Below, piece after piece: positions 1 through 8,354 of a DNA stretch of 64,000 nt; within the stretch, counting starts at the first letter, position 1; every line of letters starts with the position of its first letter. A program made the position numbers and the translations under genes. A model generated the notes under the pieces. That model was not told where the DNA came from. It worked only from the letters and a program-made list of their open reading frames with translations, and did no database searches. The stretch lies in the NCBI RefSeq assembly GCF_023806085.1, contig NZ_JAMSLX010000009.1, positions 62,001-126,000 on the forward strand. The letters are read 5' to 3'. The stretch comes from Hephaestia sp. MAHUQ-44 (GTDB taxonomy: Bacteria; Pseudomonadota; Alphaproteobacteria; Sphingomonadales; Sphingomonadaceae).

Positions 1-700
1 GATAGACATAATGCGCGATGTCCGAACTGCCGACGAAGCTGATCGCTGCGATTCCGGGATGATCGAGGATCGCGTCGACCATTTCCTTATCGCCATGGAC
101 CACCTGAAGGATGCCCTCGGGCAACCCAGCCTCGAGCATCAGCTCGGCAAGACGCAGCGGCACGCTCGGATCGCGCTCCGACGGCTTGAGGATGAAGGCG
201 TTGCCCACCGCGATCGCCGGGCCGAACATCCACATCGGGATCATCGCCGGGAAGTTGAACGGGGTGATCCCCGCCCCCACACCGAGCGGCTGGCGCATCG
301 AATAGACGTCGATTCCCGGCCCGGCGCCATAGGTATATTCGCCCTTTTGCGAATGGGGGATGCCGCACGAAAATTCAATCACGTCCAGCCCGCGCTGCAC
401 GTCACCGCGCGCATCCGCCACCACCTTGCCATGCTCGGACGCCAGCAAGTGCGCCAGCGCCTCCAGCTCGCGCTCAACCAGCTCCTTGAAGCGGAACAGT
501 ACGCGCGCGCGGCGTTGCGGATTGGTCGCCGCCCAGCCCGGCTGCGCGGCCTCTGCCGCGGCGACGGCACGATTGAGCAGCGCACGATCGCCCATCGGCA
601 CCTGCCGCGCGACCTGGCCGGTATTGGGATCGAAAATATCGGCGCGGCGGCTCCCGCCGGCAACGCGTGCGCCGGCGACATGGTGTGCGACTAAGGTCAT
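1..700 (-). CDS. iolA: Methylmalonate-semialdehyde dehydrogenase (CoA-acylating), N-terminal part
   Basis: The gene runs off the left edge; 233 N-terminal residues are visible. They read as an aldehyde dehydrogenase: an N-terminal MTLVAHHVAG segment, then GITPFNFPAMIPMWMFGPA and ILKPSERDPSVP, the NAD-binding region typical of the MmsA/IolA group. The catalytic Cys lies outside the window. In inositol breakdown the enzyme converts malonate semialdehyde to acetyl-CoA and CO2; the same family acts on methylmalonate semialdehyde in valine catabolism. The ATG at 700 is chosen because the ATG 5 bases upstream meets a stop after one codon, and a GAGGA motif precedes it. It is the last visible gene of the iolCDEBA operon, 23 bases after iolB. 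Position in the operon supports iolA over mmsA. Confidence 0.93.
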   Translation of the reverse strand, partial: MTLVAHHVAGARVAGGSRRADIFDPNTGQVARQVPMGDRALLNRAVAAAEAAQPGWAATNPQRRARVLFRFKELVERELEALAHLLASEHGKVVADARGDVQRGLDVIEFSCGIPHSQKGEYTYGAGPGIDVYSMRQPLGVGAGITPFNFPAMIPMWMFGPAIAVGNAFILKPSERDPSVPLRLAELMLEAGLPEGILQVVHGDKEMVDAILDHPGIAAISFVGSSDIAHYVY

Positions 701-723
701 TTCATTCGTCCTCGAAGGCTGGT

Positions 724-1527
724 TCAGACAGTGGCGGCGATCCAGGCGTGCGCGGGATCGTTCTTGAAGATCCACTGGCGTTTGGGGCCGGCCATGACGT
801 TGAGATAATAGAGATTATAGCCATGCGGCGCCGCAACTGGATGATAACCGCGCGGCACCATCACCACCTCGCCGTCGCCGACGGTGATCGTCTCGTCGAG
901 ATCGCGCGCATCGGTATAGACGCGCTGGAAGGCGAACCCCTGTGGGGGATCGAGCCGATGGTAATAGGTCTCCTCGAGCGCGGTTTCCTCGCCTGGCGCA
1001 TCGCGGTCGTGCTTGTGCGGCGGATAGCTCGACCAATTCCCGCCCGGCGTGATGACCTCGACGACGAGCAGGCTCTCGGCGGGCTCGCTCTCGGGCAGGA
1101 TGTTGCGCACAAAGCGCTGGTTGGTACCGCTGCCGCGCACCTCGCGCGACATGGTGGCGGGATCGATCAGCCGCGGTGGCAGGGTGGCATCACCGGGCGC
1201 GGTGCAGACCGCAAGCTCGACATCGCTTATGGCGGCGACCGTGAAGGAGGTTCCCGCTGGCACATAGACCGCCGCGGGCGGCGCATCCACGAACACGCCC
1301 GCGCGGCCGCCGATCCCCGCACAATGGAGCGCCCCCGCGCGCACGTCGGCCGTGCCGCTGAGCAGCACCAGACACGCTTCGCGGCCCGGCTCGCCGCCGA
1401 CGTGCGCCTGCCCCGCGACAAGCCGGACGGCGCGAAAACCGACATGCCCCCAGCCCGCACTTTCAGGTGTGACGTCGAGCAGGGTGCCGTCATCGGCAGG
1501 CGGATGCGGTTTGACGAGGAGGCTCAT
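724..1527 (-). CDS. iolB: 5-deoxy-glucuronate isomerase IolB
   Basis: A 267-residue cupin-type isomerase converting 5-deoxy-D-glucuronate to 5-dehydro-2-deoxy-D-gluconate, the step after ring opening by IolD. The characteristic metal-site region is present: SSYPPHKHDRDAPGEE followed by EETYYHRLDPPQGFAFQRVY, and later VMVPRGYHPVAAPHGY and the conserved YYLNVMAGP near the C terminus. Length matches the family. The start overlaps the iolE stop by 4 bases (ATGA), so it is likely translationally coupled. Cytosolic. Confidence 0.96.
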   Translation of the reverse strand: MSLLVKPHPPADDGTLLDVTPESAGWGHVGFRAVRLVAGQAHVGGEPGREACLVLLSGTADVRAGALHCAGIGGRAGVFVDAPPAAVYVPAGTSFTVAAISDVELAVCTAPGDATLPPRLIDPATMSREVRGSGTNQRFVRNILPESEPAESLLVVEVITPGGNWSSYPPHKHDRDAPGEETALEETYYHRLDPPQGFAFQRVYTDARDLDETITVGDGEVVMVPRGYHPVAAPHGYNLYYLNVMAGPKRQWIFKNDPAHAWIAATV

Positions 1528-2426
1528 GCCGCGATCCTTTCGAGGCCGGCACGCGCCGCCATCCGCTCGAGCGTCCTGAGGCCGACCTCGCCGTAATGTC
1601 GAGGATCGGCGATCTTCGGATCCTGTTCGGCCTCAATGATGATCCAGCCCGAATAGCCGATGGCGGCAAGCGCACGCATCACGTCGCCATAATCGATCGC
1701 GCCGTCGCCTGGCACCGTGAACATCCCCTCGATCACGCCATCGAGGAAACTGCCGTCGCGACGCGCGAGGGCGCCGAACACTTCGGGGCGGATATCCTTG
1801 CAATGGACGTGCGTGACGCGCGCAGGGTGATGGTGGATCACCTCGATCGGATCGATCCCGCCCAACCGCGCATGGCCGGTATCGACGGTCAGTCCCACAT
1901 TCGGCCCGGTCACGGCAAGGAAGCGATCGAGATCCTCCTGCCGCTCGACGACCGTTCCCAAATGGTGGTGATACGCGCAGCGCATCCCCTCACCCACCAG
2001 ATAATCGGCCACTTCGGTCAATCGCCTACCGAACTGCTGCCACGTCGCGTCGTCGAGCCTGGGTGTTCTCGACAGCGGCTGCGATCGATCGCTGTGGATC
2101 GCATTGCTCGTCTCGGCGATCACGAACACATCGGTGCCCATCGCCTGAAGCAAGCGAAGATGCGGCTGCATCGCGGCGATCTCGGCCTCGGCAGTGCGAT
2201 CGAGCAGCGCCGATCCGTACCAGCCACCGACTAGCGCGAGTCTGAAGCGATCGAGCAACGCCTGTAACGCGGGCGCCTCGCGCGGGAATTTCCCGCCCAG
2301 TTCGATCCCTTTGAAGCCGATCGCCTGCGCATCGCCGAGCACGGTTTCGAGCGGCGTGTCGCCACCCAGCTCGGGCATGTCATCGTTGATCCACGCAATC
2401 GGGCTGACCCCGAACCGGATCGTCAT
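1524..2426 (-). CDS. iolE: myo-inosose-2 dehydratase IolE
   Basis: A 300-residue xylose-isomerase-like TIM-barrel protein that dehydrates 2-keto-myo-inositol to the 3,5/4-trihydroxycyclohexane-1,2-dione. Visible family features are the start MTIRFGVSPIAWINDDMPEL, GGWYGSALL, MRCAYHHHLGT, VGLTVDTGHARLGG, VTHVHCKDIRP and the C-terminal GWIIIEAEQDP, which carry the metal-binding acidic and His residues. The frame stays open far upstream, but the ATG at 2426 overlaps the iolD stop by 4 bases and gives the family N terminus, so the upstream part is a shadow of iolD. Confidence 0.96.
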   Translation of the reverse strand: MTIRFGVSPIAWINDDMPELGGDTPLETVLGDAQAIGFKGIELGGKFPREAPALQALLDRFRLALVGGWYGSALLDRTAEAEIAAMQPHLRLLQAMGTDVFVIAETSNAIHSDRSQPLSRTPRLDDATWQQFGRRLTEVADYLVGEGMRCAYHHHLGTVVERQEDLDRFLAVTGPNVGLTVDTGHARLGGIDPIEVIHHHPARVTHVHCKDIRPEVFGALARRDGSFLDGVIEGMFTVPGDGAIDYGDVMRALAAIGYSGWIIIEAEQDPKIADPRHYGEVGLRTLERMAARAGLERIAA

Positions 2427-4279
2427 ATCGCTTCCCCTTTCGATCGTGCGCGGCGGACCTGTGTTTCGTAATCGGCGCGCGCGGCGGATACCGCGGCGCG
2501 GTCGGAGATTTCGGGCACCGCGACATCCCACCAGGCGCCGCCCGCCTCGGTGCTCACGCCAGGATCGGTATCGATCACGATCACAGTGCTGCGCTCGCCG
2601 GCCCTGGCGCGGTCGAGTGCAGCCTCCAGCGCGGTGATCGATCCCACCTTCTCGGCCTGGGCGCCAAGGCTGCGCGCATGGGCCACGAAATCGATCTCGG
2701 GCAGCACCTCGTGGCGCGCGTCGGCGAGCAGATTGTTGAAGGGGGCGCCGCCCGTCGCAGCCTGAAGGCGGTTGATGCAACCGAAGCCACGATTGTCGAG
2801 CAACACGAGGATCAGTTTGACGCCCATCGCAACCGAGGTAGCCAGCTCCGAATTGAGCATCAGATAGCTGCCGTCGCCTACCATGACATAGACATCGCGC
2901 GCGGGCTCGGCGAGCTTGACGCCGATCCCACCGGCGATCTCATAGCCCATGCACGAATAGCCGTATTCGACATGATACCCGCCGCTGGCTCCCGTCGGCC
3001 ATAATTTGTGCAATTCGCCGGGCAGTCCGCCCGCCGCGCAGACGACGATCGCCTCGCGTGCCGCGCGGCGCGCGACCGCACCGATCACCTGCGCATCGCT
3101 GGGTCGCACATCACCCGAAGGGGCCGCGAGCACCGCTGCCGCTTCGCCTGCCCAGGTCTCGCCGAGCGCGGTGAGGCGGTCGCTCCAGGCCGAGGCGACG
3201 CGATGTCCCGTGATTGCCTCGCCGAGCGCTTCCAGCGCCAGCCGCGCATCTGCCACCACTGGTTCGGCGCCGTGCTTGACCGCATCGAAAGCGGCGACAT
3301 TGATCTGCACCAGCCGATGGCCGCCGGGAATCAGCATCCGCGAACCGGTCGTGAAATCCTGAAGCCGGGTGCCGATCGCAATAACCAGATCGGCCTCGGC
3401 AGTCGCCGCGTTGGCAGCGCTGGTGCCGGTGACGCCGACGCTGCCCAGATTGTGCGGATGATCGTGCGGTAGCGCGCCCTTGCCCGCCTGCGTTTCGGCA
3501 AAGGGCAGCCCCGCCCTCATCACCAGTTCCGACAGCGTTTGTTCGGCTCCGGCATAGCGCACACCGCCGCCGACGATCAGCATCGGTCGCGCCGCACGCG
3601 CGAGCCGATCGGCAAGCGCGGCGATGTCGGCCGGATCGGGGATGACACGCCGCGGCCGCCACAGCCGGGGGGCGAAGAAATGTTCGGGCCAGTCGAACGC
3701 CTCGGCCTGCACATCCTGGCAGAAAGCGAGCGTCACCGACCCGCAATCGGCGGGATCGAGCAGCGTCGCGATCGCGTGGGGCAAGGTGTCGAGCAATTGC
3801 TCGGGCCGCGTGATCCGGTCGAAATAGCGCGAGACCGGACGGAAGCAGTCGTTGGCGGAAACCGCGCGGTCGCCGAAATCCTCGATCTGCTGGAGCACCG
3901 GATCGGGCCGGCGGCTGGCATAGACGTCGCCGGGGACGAACAGCACCGGCAGCCGGTTGGCATGCGCCAGCGCGGCCGCCGTCACCATATTGGTCGCACC
4001 CGGCCCGATCGAACTCGTGCAGAGCATCGCCCGGCGGCGGCGCATCTGCTTGGCATAAGCGATCGCGGCATGCGCCATCGCCTGCTCGTTATGCGCCCGC
4101 CAGGTCGGCAACCGATCGCCCGCCGCATAGAGCGCCTCGCCCAGCCCCGCGACATTGCCGTGGCCGAAAATCGCCCAGGCGCCAGCAAAGAACGGCGTCT
4201 CGCCCTCACCGAAATCGACCGATTGCGCCGCCAGATAAGCGACCATCGCCTGCGCTGCCGTCTTGCGCACCATCGTCAT
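2423..4279 (-). CDS. iolD: 3D-(3,5/4)-trihydroxycyclohexane-1,2-dione hydrolase IolD
   Basis: A 618-residue thiamine-diphosphate enzyme that opens the cyclohexanedione ring to 5-deoxy-glucuronate. It has the acetolactate-synthase-type fold. The N-terminal PYR domain contains SSIGPGATNMVTAAALAH. The middle domain contains VGVTGTSAANAATAEADLVIAIGTR. The C-terminal PP domain has the ThDP/Mg motif GDGSYLMLNSELATS followed by LLDNRGFGCINRLQ. Start at 4279 (MTMVRKTAAQ) is chosen because it overlaps the iolC stop by 4 bases; the longer open frame would run back into iolC. Length is slightly below the usual 620-645 residues. Confidence 0.96.
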   Translation of the reverse strand: MTMVRKTAAQAMVAYLAAQSVDFGEGETPFFAGAWAIFGHGNVAGLGEALYAAGDRLPTWRAHNEQAMAHAAIAYAKQMRRRRAMLCTSSIGPGATNMVTAAALAHANRLPVLFVPGDVYASRRPDPVLQQIEDFGDRAVSANDCFRPVSRYFDRITRPEQLLDTLPHAIATLLDPADCGSVTLAFCQDVQAEAFDWPEHFFAPRLWRPRRVIPDPADIAALADRLARAARPMLIVGGGVRYAGAEQTLSELVMRAGLPFAETQAGKGALPHDHPHNLGSVGVTGTSAANAATAEADLVIAIGTRLQDFTTGSRMLIPGGHRLVQINVAAFDAVKHGAEPVVADARLALEALGEAITGHRVASAWSDRLTALGETWAGEAAAVLAAPSGDVRPSDAQVIGAVARRAAREAIVVCAAGGLPGELHKLWPTGASGGYHVEYGYSCMGYEIAGGIGVKLAEPARDVYVMVGDGSYLMLNSELATSVAMGVKLILVLLDNRGFGCINRLQAATGGAPFNNLLADARHEVLPEIDFVAHARSLGAQAEKVGSITALEAALDRARAGERSTVIVIDTDPGVSTEAGGAWWDVAVPEISDRAAVSAARADYETQVRRARSKGEAI

Positions 4280-6207
4280 GCCGCAACCTCCGGTCGGGCG
4301 CATTCGCGCGCCTTCCGCCAAGCCTCGACGAGAGTCGAGAGACGGCGCGCGAGCGCATCGATCGCGGCGTCGTCATCGATCGTACCCGCCATCCATTCGC
4401 GGGCGACATCGTAGAAGATCGTGCGCCCGACCGCGAATCCCTTGACCAGCGGCGATCGCGCGGCGGCGGGGAACGAGTCGATCAGTTCATCCATCGGCGA
4501 GGACAGGCCGAGCAACAGGATGCCACGGCATTCGGGATCGCCCTCGCGCACCGCCGCCTCGATATGGCGCCACGCGGCGGGATCGCGCTGGGGCTCGAGC
4601 TTCCACCAATCGGGTCGGATGCCGATCGCGTAGAAGCGGCGGATGGCGCGCGCCACCGTGTGCGAATCCGATGGCATCCCTTCGGGCAGAATGATTTCGA
4701 TCAGCAATTCATGCCGCGTCCGCCGGGCAGCATCGAACAAGCGAAGAAGCTCGCGCTCCTGCGCCTCGCGCAGTTCCAATTCGTCATCGGGATGGTAGAA
4801 AACGAGGCATTTGATGACGTGATTGAGCGGCCAATCGCGCAGCTCGGCCGCGAGCGAGGCACCGCCCTCGAAATCGAGGGGACGCGAGCGCGGCAGTTCG
4901 ATCGGGCGGCCGATCCAATAGGGCCGATCGGCGGCGGCAGCGAGCGCGTCGGCGCCGAACCGGCCGTCAAGCAGAATGCCGAATTCGTCGCTATCACCGG
5001 CAACGCGATCGAGCGCGTCGAGCGCAAGCCGCTTGAAGCGTGCGACCCGATCGAGCCCGACCCCCAGTTCGGCTGCCAGATCCTCGAACTGGCTGCGATG
5101 GTCGACCGCGAGCACCGTCAGATTTTGATGCACCCGCCGCCGCGTCGTTGACCAATGCAGGTTTTCGAGCGCCGCGGCATCACGCAGGCGGAACGGCCAA
5201 TCGCGCTTCGACAGGAAAAGCTGCAACTCGGGCCAGGTCGGCATCGCCGGCGCGCAGCCGTGGCGCGATACCACGATCGCACCACATGCATTGCCCCAGG
5301 TGCAGCACGTCGCCAGCGCCTCGCCGCGCAGCCAGCCGCGCACGAACCCCGCCATGAAGGCATCGCCCGCGCCGAGCACGTTGAACACCTCGATCTCGAA
5401 ACTCTCGCCGCGCTCGCCGTCGTCGAGGCTGTCGGGGATCGGCCCTGCCAAGGCCGAACAGCCGAGCGCCCCGCGCTTGCACACGATTGTCGCGTCGCTG
5501 CGATCGCGGATTGCACGCAATGCGGCGATCGTATCGATATCGCCGCCGAGGATGTGGATCTCTTCCTCGGTGCCGACAATCAGATCGCACAGCGGCAGCA
5601 CCTGCTGGAGCCGCTCGGTCACCGCATCGTGCGCGACGAAGCGATTCTCGCCCATGTCGCGCTCGGTCAGCCCCCAGAGAACCGGACGATAATCGATATC
5701 GAAAATGACGCGTCCGCCGGCCGCCTTGCACCAGCGCGCCGCGGTCATGCTCGCCTCGAACGTACCGGTCGTCGACAGGTGCGTGCCGTTAATGAGCACC
5801 GCCCCCGCGCGCTCGATCCAAGCGCGGTCGAGATCGCCGGCGTCGAGCGCCATGTCGGCGCAATTCTCGCGGTAGAAGATCAGAGGGAAGCTCTCACGAT
5901 CCCGGATGCCGAGGATGACGAGTGCGGTCAGGCGCTCGGGGTCGGCGATGACGCTATGCGTATCGACCCCTTCCCAAACCAGTTCTTCGGCAATGAAGCG
6001 CCCCATGTGATCGGCGCCGACGCGCGTCACCAACCCGGCATTGAGCCCCAGCCGCGCCGCGCCCACCGCGGTATTGGTGGGGCTGCCCCCGACATATTTG
6101 GCGAAGGAACCCGTCGCCTCCAGCCGACCCCCGACCTGCTCGCCGTATAGATCGACGCTCGATCGTCCCACCGTGATCAGCTCAAGTCGTTGTGTCGACG
6201 GCCCCAT
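4276..6207 (-). CDS. iolC: 5-dehydro-2-deoxygluconokinase IolC fused to a DUF2090 domain
   Basis: A 643-residue two-domain protein. Residues about 8-330 are a PfkB sugar kinase: FAKYVGGSPTNTAVGAARLG near the start and VFNVLGAGDAFMAGFVRGWL, containing the GAGD anion hole and catalytic Asp. It phosphorylates 5-dehydro-2-deoxygluconate. Residues about 340-643 are a DUF2090 aldolase-like TIM-barrel domain that is often fused to IolC in proteobacteria; it may supply the aldolase step that a separate IolJ performs elsewhere (inference, no iolJ is visible). First gene of the operon; a GAGG motif precedes the ATG. The adjacent intergenic region carries a candidate operator. Confidence 0.95.
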   Translation of the reverse strand: MGPSTQRLELITVGRSSVDLYGEQVGGRLEATGSFAKYVGGSPTNTAVGAARLGLNAGLVTRVGADHMGRFIAEELVWEGVDTHSVIADPERLTALVILGIRDRESFPLIFYRENCADMALDAGDLDRAWIERAGAVLINGTHLSTTGTFEASMTAARWCKAAGGRVIFDIDYRPVLWGLTERDMGENRFVAHDAVTERLQQVLPLCDLIVGTEEEIHILGGDIDTIAALRAIRDRSDATIVCKRGALGCSALAGPIPDSLDDGERGESFEIEVFNVLGAGDAFMAGFVRGWLRGEALATCCTWGNACGAIVVSRHGCAPAMPTWPELQLFLSKRDWPFRLRDAAALENLHWSTTRRRVHQNLTVLAVDHRSQFEDLAAELGVGLDRVARFKRLALDALDRVAGDSDEFGILLDGRFGADALAAAADRPYWIGRPIELPRSRPLDFEGGASLAAELRDWPLNHVIKCLVFYHPDDELELREAQERELLRLFDAARRTRHELLIEIILPEGMPSDSHTVARAIRRFYAIGIRPDWWKLEPQRDPAAWRHIEAAVREGDPECRGILLLGLSSPMDELIDSFPAAARSPLVKGFAVGRTIFYDVAREWMAGTIDDDAAIDALARRLSTLVEAWRKARECARPEVAA

Positions 6208-6278
6208 TTTCGCCTCTGTCCGCCACCCGCTCAGTCGGGCCCGGCAACACTTCTAGGCGACCCCAGTTCGTATTGCAA

Positions 6279-6298
6279 CATATATTCTATCATTATCT
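6279..6298. promoter_or_regulatory. Candidate IolR-type operator upstream of iolC
   Basis: In the AT-rich gap between iolC and the rpiR stop, CATATATTCTATCATTATCT resembles the segment at 7229-7249 in the other iol intergenic region. Both share CATAT, then ATTCTAT, then ATCT. Two similar AT-rich boxes, each next to an iol promoter region in otherwise GC-rich DNA, suggest a shared regulator site. This is inference; no known consensus was matched exactly. Confidence 0.35.
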
Positions 6299-6311
6299 AT
6301 TTTTAGAAAAT

Positions 6312-7166
6312 TCAGTCGATATCTTTGGTCCGGCCAGCGATTGCGAACGCGAACTGGATGACCAGCGCCTGCGCAAGGCACATCGACGCGGCGAGCGAGC
6401 GGAAGCTGCGAACCTCGGATTCGTGGACGGTGAGCACGAGATTCGCCGATTTGGCGATTGGGCTGAGCAGGCTATCGCTGAGCGAAAGGATGCGCGCGCC
6501 GCGCTCGACCGCGGCGTCGACCAGATGGACGGTTTCCTCCGCATAAGGGTGATAGCTGACCGCAATCAGCAGGTCGTTGGCCCCGATCGACGGGCCATGC
6601 CCCAACGCGAGGCCGGCGACGCCGTCGATGAACTGCATCCGCTTGCCCGCCTGCTGAAGCGAATAGGCCAGATAGGCGGCAACCGGGAACGAGCGACGGA
6701 AGCCTGCGACGTGCACGGTCTCGGCATCGGCGATCATCCGCACCGCCCTGGCGATATCGGCCTTGGCGATGCTGTCCGCCATGTTGTGGAGCGCAAGCAC
6801 GTTGCCTTCCACGAACTCGGCGAGCACGTCGATCCCCTCGTTCTTGCTGTTGACCGTCTCGTGGAACTGGCGGACACGCTCACCATAACCGAGCGCCGCA
6901 TTCTCCGAGAGGAGCCCGTCGCGGAACAGGCGCTGCATCTGCGACGCACCGGCAAAGCCGAAACCCTTGGCGAACCGTACGATCGCGGAGGGCTGCACGT
7001 CGGCCCGCTGCGCGATCACCGCGAGCGTCTCGAGCGCCACCTCATTGGGGTGATCGAGCACATAGCGCGCAATCTGCTGCAATCGCCGGCTGAGCCCATC
7101 ATAGCGCGCGAGCACGAGCGCGCGGAATTCCTCCGCCGTCGCAGGCACGTCGTTCGTGTCGGTCAT
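6312..7166 (-). CDS. RpiR/MurR-family transcriptional regulator, probable inositol regulator
   Basis: A 284-residue protein with an N-terminal RpiR helix-turn-helix (residues about 10-85, IAQRADVQPSAIVRFAKGFGFAG) and a C-terminal SIS sugar-phosphate binding domain (about 125-265, HVAGFRRSFPVAAYLAYSLQQ and LLIAVSYHPYAEETV). The start at 7166 is preceded by a strong AGGAGG ribosome site; the frame extends further upstream without such a site. It sits between the iolCDEBA operon and the divergent dehydrogenase genes, the usual place for the RpiR-type IolR of alphaproteobacteria, where an inositol-derived phosphate relieves repression. The role is inferred from context. Confidence 0.88.
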   Translation of the reverse strand: MTDTNDVPATAEEFRALVLARYDGLSRRLQQIARYVLDHPNEVALETLAVIAQRADVQPSAIVRFAKGFGFAGASQMQRLFRDGLLSENAALGYGERVRQFHETVNSKNEGIDVLAEFVEGNVLALHNMADSIAKADIARAVRMIADAETVHVAGFRRSFPVAAYLAYSLQQAGKRMQFIDGVAGLALGHGPSIGANDLLIAVSYHPYAEETVHLVDAAVERGARILSLSDSLLSPIAKSANLVLTVHESEVRSFRSLAASMCLAQALVIQFAFAIAGRTKDID

Positions 7167-7228
7167 GGGTCCTCCTGAACTCCGATAATGCGCGATATTC
7201 GTCCACCCGCGTGGAAAAGTCATCATGG

Positions 7229-7249
7229 CATATAAATTCTATTCCATCT
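7229..7249. promoter_or_regulatory. Candidate IolR-type operator between rpiR and iolG genes
   Basis: An AT-rich box reading CATATAAATTCTAT followed by TCCATCT, similar to the box at 6279-6298. It lies in the divergent intergenic region, so it could serve both the regulator and the dehydrogenase genes. Inference from similarity and position only. Confidence 0.35.
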
Positions 7250-7254
7250 GTGTT

Positions 7255-7296
7255 CAGAATGTGCATTCTGTAGATGCAGGGTCTGTAAATGCAGGG
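7255..7296. promoter_or_regulatory. Palindrome plus tandem 15-bp direct repeat in the iol divergent promoter
   Basis: Two structures touch each other. At 7255-7270, CAGAATG and CATTCTG form a perfect 7-bp inverted repeat around a TG spacer. At 7267-7281 and 7282-7296, TCTGTAGATGCAGGG and TCTGTAAATGCAGGG are tandem direct repeats differing at one base. They lie just upstream of the first dehydrogenase start. This is a plausible binding site for the neighbouring regulator or for a second factor. Confidence 0.45.
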
Positions 7297-7322
7297 GCGG
7301 TGTCGGGAGCATGAGGGTGGGT

Positions 7323-8354
7323 ATGACGAGCGACAGGACGCCGATTCGGGTCGGTCAGATCGGCGCAGGCCGGATGGGCACGCTGCACGCGCGCAATGTC
7401 GCCGCGAATGCGCGTTTCCAGCTTGCGCTCATCGCCGATCCACACGCGCCCTCGGCCGAACGGCTCGCGGCCGAAACAGGCGCCGAGATCGACACGGTGG
7501 ACGCCATGCTCAACGATCCAACGATCGCCGGCATCATTGTCGTGAGTTCGACCGACGCCCACCTCGATCACGTTCGCGCCGCGCTCGCCGCAGGCAAGGC
7601 GGTGTTCTGCGAAAAACCGCTCGATCTGTCGCTCGACCGCCTCGATGCGGCGGCGACATCATTCGCCCAGCCCGGCCTGCCGCCGCTGTTCGTCGCGTTC
7701 AACCGACGCTTCGATCCGCATTACCGCGCGCTCACCGATCGGATCGCGGCGGGTGAAATCGGTCGGCTTGAAACGCTCCATATCGTCAACCATGACCCCG
7801 AGACGCCATCGCTCGATTTCATTCCCGGCAGCGGCGGGTTGTTCAAGGATTTCACGATCCACGATTTCGATCTGGTCGCCTGGCTGATGTACGAGCCGAT
7901 CGTCGAGGTCTTCGCATCGACCTCGTGCCTGATCGATCCGCGCATCGCCGATCTGGGCGATGTCGATACCGCCAAGACGGTGCTGCGCACCCGATCGGGG
8001 CGCCTGTGCACGATCTCCAACAGCCGCCGCACCGGCTATGGCTATGACCAGCGGATCGAGGCTTTCGGCAGCAGCGGCGCGCTCAGCGTCGACAACATCC
8101 CGCGCACCGCGGTGCGGCTTGCCGCCGAGAAGGGGATTCGCGCCGATCGCATTCCCTACGCCTTTCCCGAACGCTATGAGGTGGCCTATCGCGCCGAGCT
8201 CGACCATTTCGCCGACATGATCGACGGCATCGCGGCGCCGTTGACGGGCTTTGCCGAAAGCCGCGCCGCACTCGCGCTCGCGGAGGCCGCCGCACGCTCG
8301 GTGCGTGAAGGCCGCCCCGTGCACCTTACCGACCAGGGAGCTTCATCATGCTGA
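7323..8354 (+). CDS. Gfo/Idh/MocA-family oxidoreductase, inositol 2-dehydrogenase-like (copy 1)
   Basis: A 343-residue NAD(P)-dependent dehydrogenase. It has an N-terminal Rossmann fold (RVGQIGAGRMGTLHARNVA), the catalytic-lysine motif GKAVFCEKPLDLS, and the substrate-site signature SGGLFKDFTIHDFDLVAWLM. IolG enzymes oxidise myo-inositol to 2-keto-myo-inositol, the entry step for IolE. The ATG at 7323 is preferred because GAGGG lies at good spacing; an ATG at 7311 in frame has its purine stretch too close. It overlaps the next paralogue by 7 bases. It could instead act on scyllo-inositol or another isomer. Confidence 0.88.
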   Translation: MTSDRTPIRVGQIGAGRMGTLHARNVAANARFQLALIADPHAPSAERLAAETGAEIDTVDAMLNDPTIAGIIVVSSTDAHLDHVRAALAAGKAVFCEKPLDLSLDRLDAAATSFAQPGLPPLFVAFNRRFDPHYRALTDRIAAGEIGRLETLHIVNHDPETPSLDFIPGSGGLFKDFTIHDFDLVAWLMYEPIVEVFASTSCLIDPRIADLGDVDTAKTVLRTRSGRLCTISNSRRTGYGYDQRIEAFGSSGALSVDNIPRTAVRLAAEKGIRADRIPYAFPERYEVAYRAELDHFADMIDGIAAPLTGFAESRAALALAEAAARSVREGRPVHLTDQGASSC

